Origin: Candidatus Sulfopaludibacter sp. SbA3
GTDB taxonomy: Bacteria; Acidobacteriota; Vicinamibacteria; Vicinamibacterales; UBA2999
Length of the DNA stretch: 6,244 nt
NCBI GenBank assembly: GCA_945866285.1
Contig: CAMBHC010000170.1
Location: 1-6,244 of the forward strand
Reading direction: 5' to 3'
Made by a program: the position numbers and the translations under genes. Shown here in pieces: positions 5,619 through 6,244 of this stretch. The notes below the pieces were generated by a model that was given only the letters and a program-made list of their open reading frames with translations, was not told the origin of the DNA and did no database searches. Position 1 is the stretch's first letter, and the number at the start of each line of letters is the position of its first letter.

Positions 5619-6244
5619 TCGGCAACTTCTTCCGGGTCGCATGGCACGTGATGCGCAAGGACCTCACGGTCGAAGTGCGCAGCAAGGAAGTGCTGTTCAC
5701 CACGCTGTTCTTCGCGGTCTCGGTGGTACTGGTCTTCTCGTTCGCCATCGTTCGCGAAGGCCGGGCGCCGGACGACGTGGCGGCCGGCATCCTGTGGGTC
5801 GCCGTGTCGTTCTCGGGAACGCTGGCCATGGGCCGCACCTTCGAGCGCGAGCGCTACAACGACACCTTGCGTGCCTTGCTGCTGGCGCCGTCAGATCGGC
5901 CCGCCATCTACATCGGCAAGTTGCTGGGATTGCTGGTGCTGCTGGCGCTGGTCGAGGTCGTCCTCGTGCCACTGGTGGGATTGCTGTTCAATGCCCCGGT
6001 GCTGGCGTTCCCGGGCACGCTGGCGGCGCTGTTGGTGTTGGGCACGGTCGGGTTTTCGGCCGTCGGGACGCTGTTCGCCGCCATGCTGGTGCGCGTCCGC
6101 AGCCGCGATACCTTGCTGCCGGTGCTGCTGTATCCCATTACCATTCCCGTGATGATTGCCGGGGTGCGGGGCACCGCGGCGTTGTTCCAGGAGACGCCAG
6201 ACCTGCCCATGGCCCAGTTCTGGATTGGGCTGCTGATCTTCTGG
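5615..6244 (+). CDS. ccmB: Heme exporter ABC permease CcmB, 3' truncated by the window edge
   Basis: ATG 5615 overlaps the ccmA stop as ATGA, and the frame stays open to the last base, giving 210 residues. CcmB is usually about 220 aa, so only a short C-terminal piece should be missing. This inner-membrane permease pairs with CcmA. Family features include the N-terminal amphipathic stretch with RKDLTVEVRSKE (14-25), a GILWVAVSFSGTLAMGRTFERE block (58-79) matching the conserved WVA...R.F.R region, a LLLAP block (88-92), and a late TM with LLPVLLYPITIPVMIAG (167-183), the conserved P-rich helix. About six TM helices are expected: about 26-45, 56-72, 99-125, 133-157, 164-183 and one starting near 200. 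No Shine-Dalgarno sequence is evident, so translation is likely coupled to ccmA. Nothing looks broken within the visible part. Confidence 0.93.
   Translation, partial: MIGNFFRVAWHVMRKDLTVEVRSKEVLFTTLFFAVSVVLVFSFAIVREGRAPDDVAAGILWVAVSFSGTLAMGRTFERERYNDTLRALLLAPSDRPAIYIGKLLGLLVLLALVEVVLVPLVGLLFNAPVLAFPGTLAALLVLGTVGFSAVGTLFAAMLVRVRSRDTLLPVLLYPITIPVMIAGVRGTAALFQETPDLPMAQFWIGLLIFW

Overview
The window holds a System I (Ccm) cytochrome c maturation operon from a GC-rich, Gram-negative-type bacterium. All genes are on the + strand and nearly all touch or overlap. The gene order and unusual protein architectures do not match the proteobacterial ccmABCDEFGH operon. They suggest a non-proteobacterial lineage, and I would guess Acidobacteriota (Vicinamibacteria-like). 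That taxonomic call is inference from general familiarity, not from a marker gene.

Layout: 1-171 is the 3' end of a Maf-type nucleotide pyrophosphatase. After 2 nt comes ccmE (174-599), the periplasmic heme chaperone, with a Cys in place of the usual heme-binding His (CxxxY). After 6 nt comes a long ccmF (606-3080), the heme lyase core, whose C-terminus is fused in frame to a CcmH-like domain carrying two CxCxxC motifs. It overlaps by 1 nt a small two-TM protein with a cytoplasmic helical hairpin and a C-terminal zinc ribbon (3080-3682). That overlaps by 4 nt a secreted/anchored protein with a carboxypeptidase-regulatory-like beta domain, a distal TM and a second, similar cytoplasmic hairpin (3679-4920). 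Then come ccmA (4917-5618, ABC ATPase) and ccmB (5615 to the window end, ABC permease, 3' truncated). ccmC, ccmD and ccmG are not in the window and may lie downstream.

Working together: CcmA and CcmB (with CcmC/CcmD if present) would drive release of heme-loaded CcmE. CcmE would pass heme to CcmF, and the fused CcmH-like domain would present the reduced apocytochrome CxxCH motif. The two unnamed membrane proteins sit where a CcmI-type accessory factor would be expected. Each carries a short charged helical hairpin predicted to lie on the cytoplasmic side, like the cytoplasmic loop of CcmI, so they may split the CcmI role.

The points most worth following up are the Cys-type CcmE occurring together with a CcmH-like domain, the CcmF-CcmH fusion with a signal-peptide-like junction, the pair of CcmI-like hairpin proteins, and a perfect 22-nt palindrome in the first codons of the 413-aa gene. 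There is no non-coding stretch longer than a few bases, and I see no terminator, RNA gene, CRISPR array or insertion sequence.
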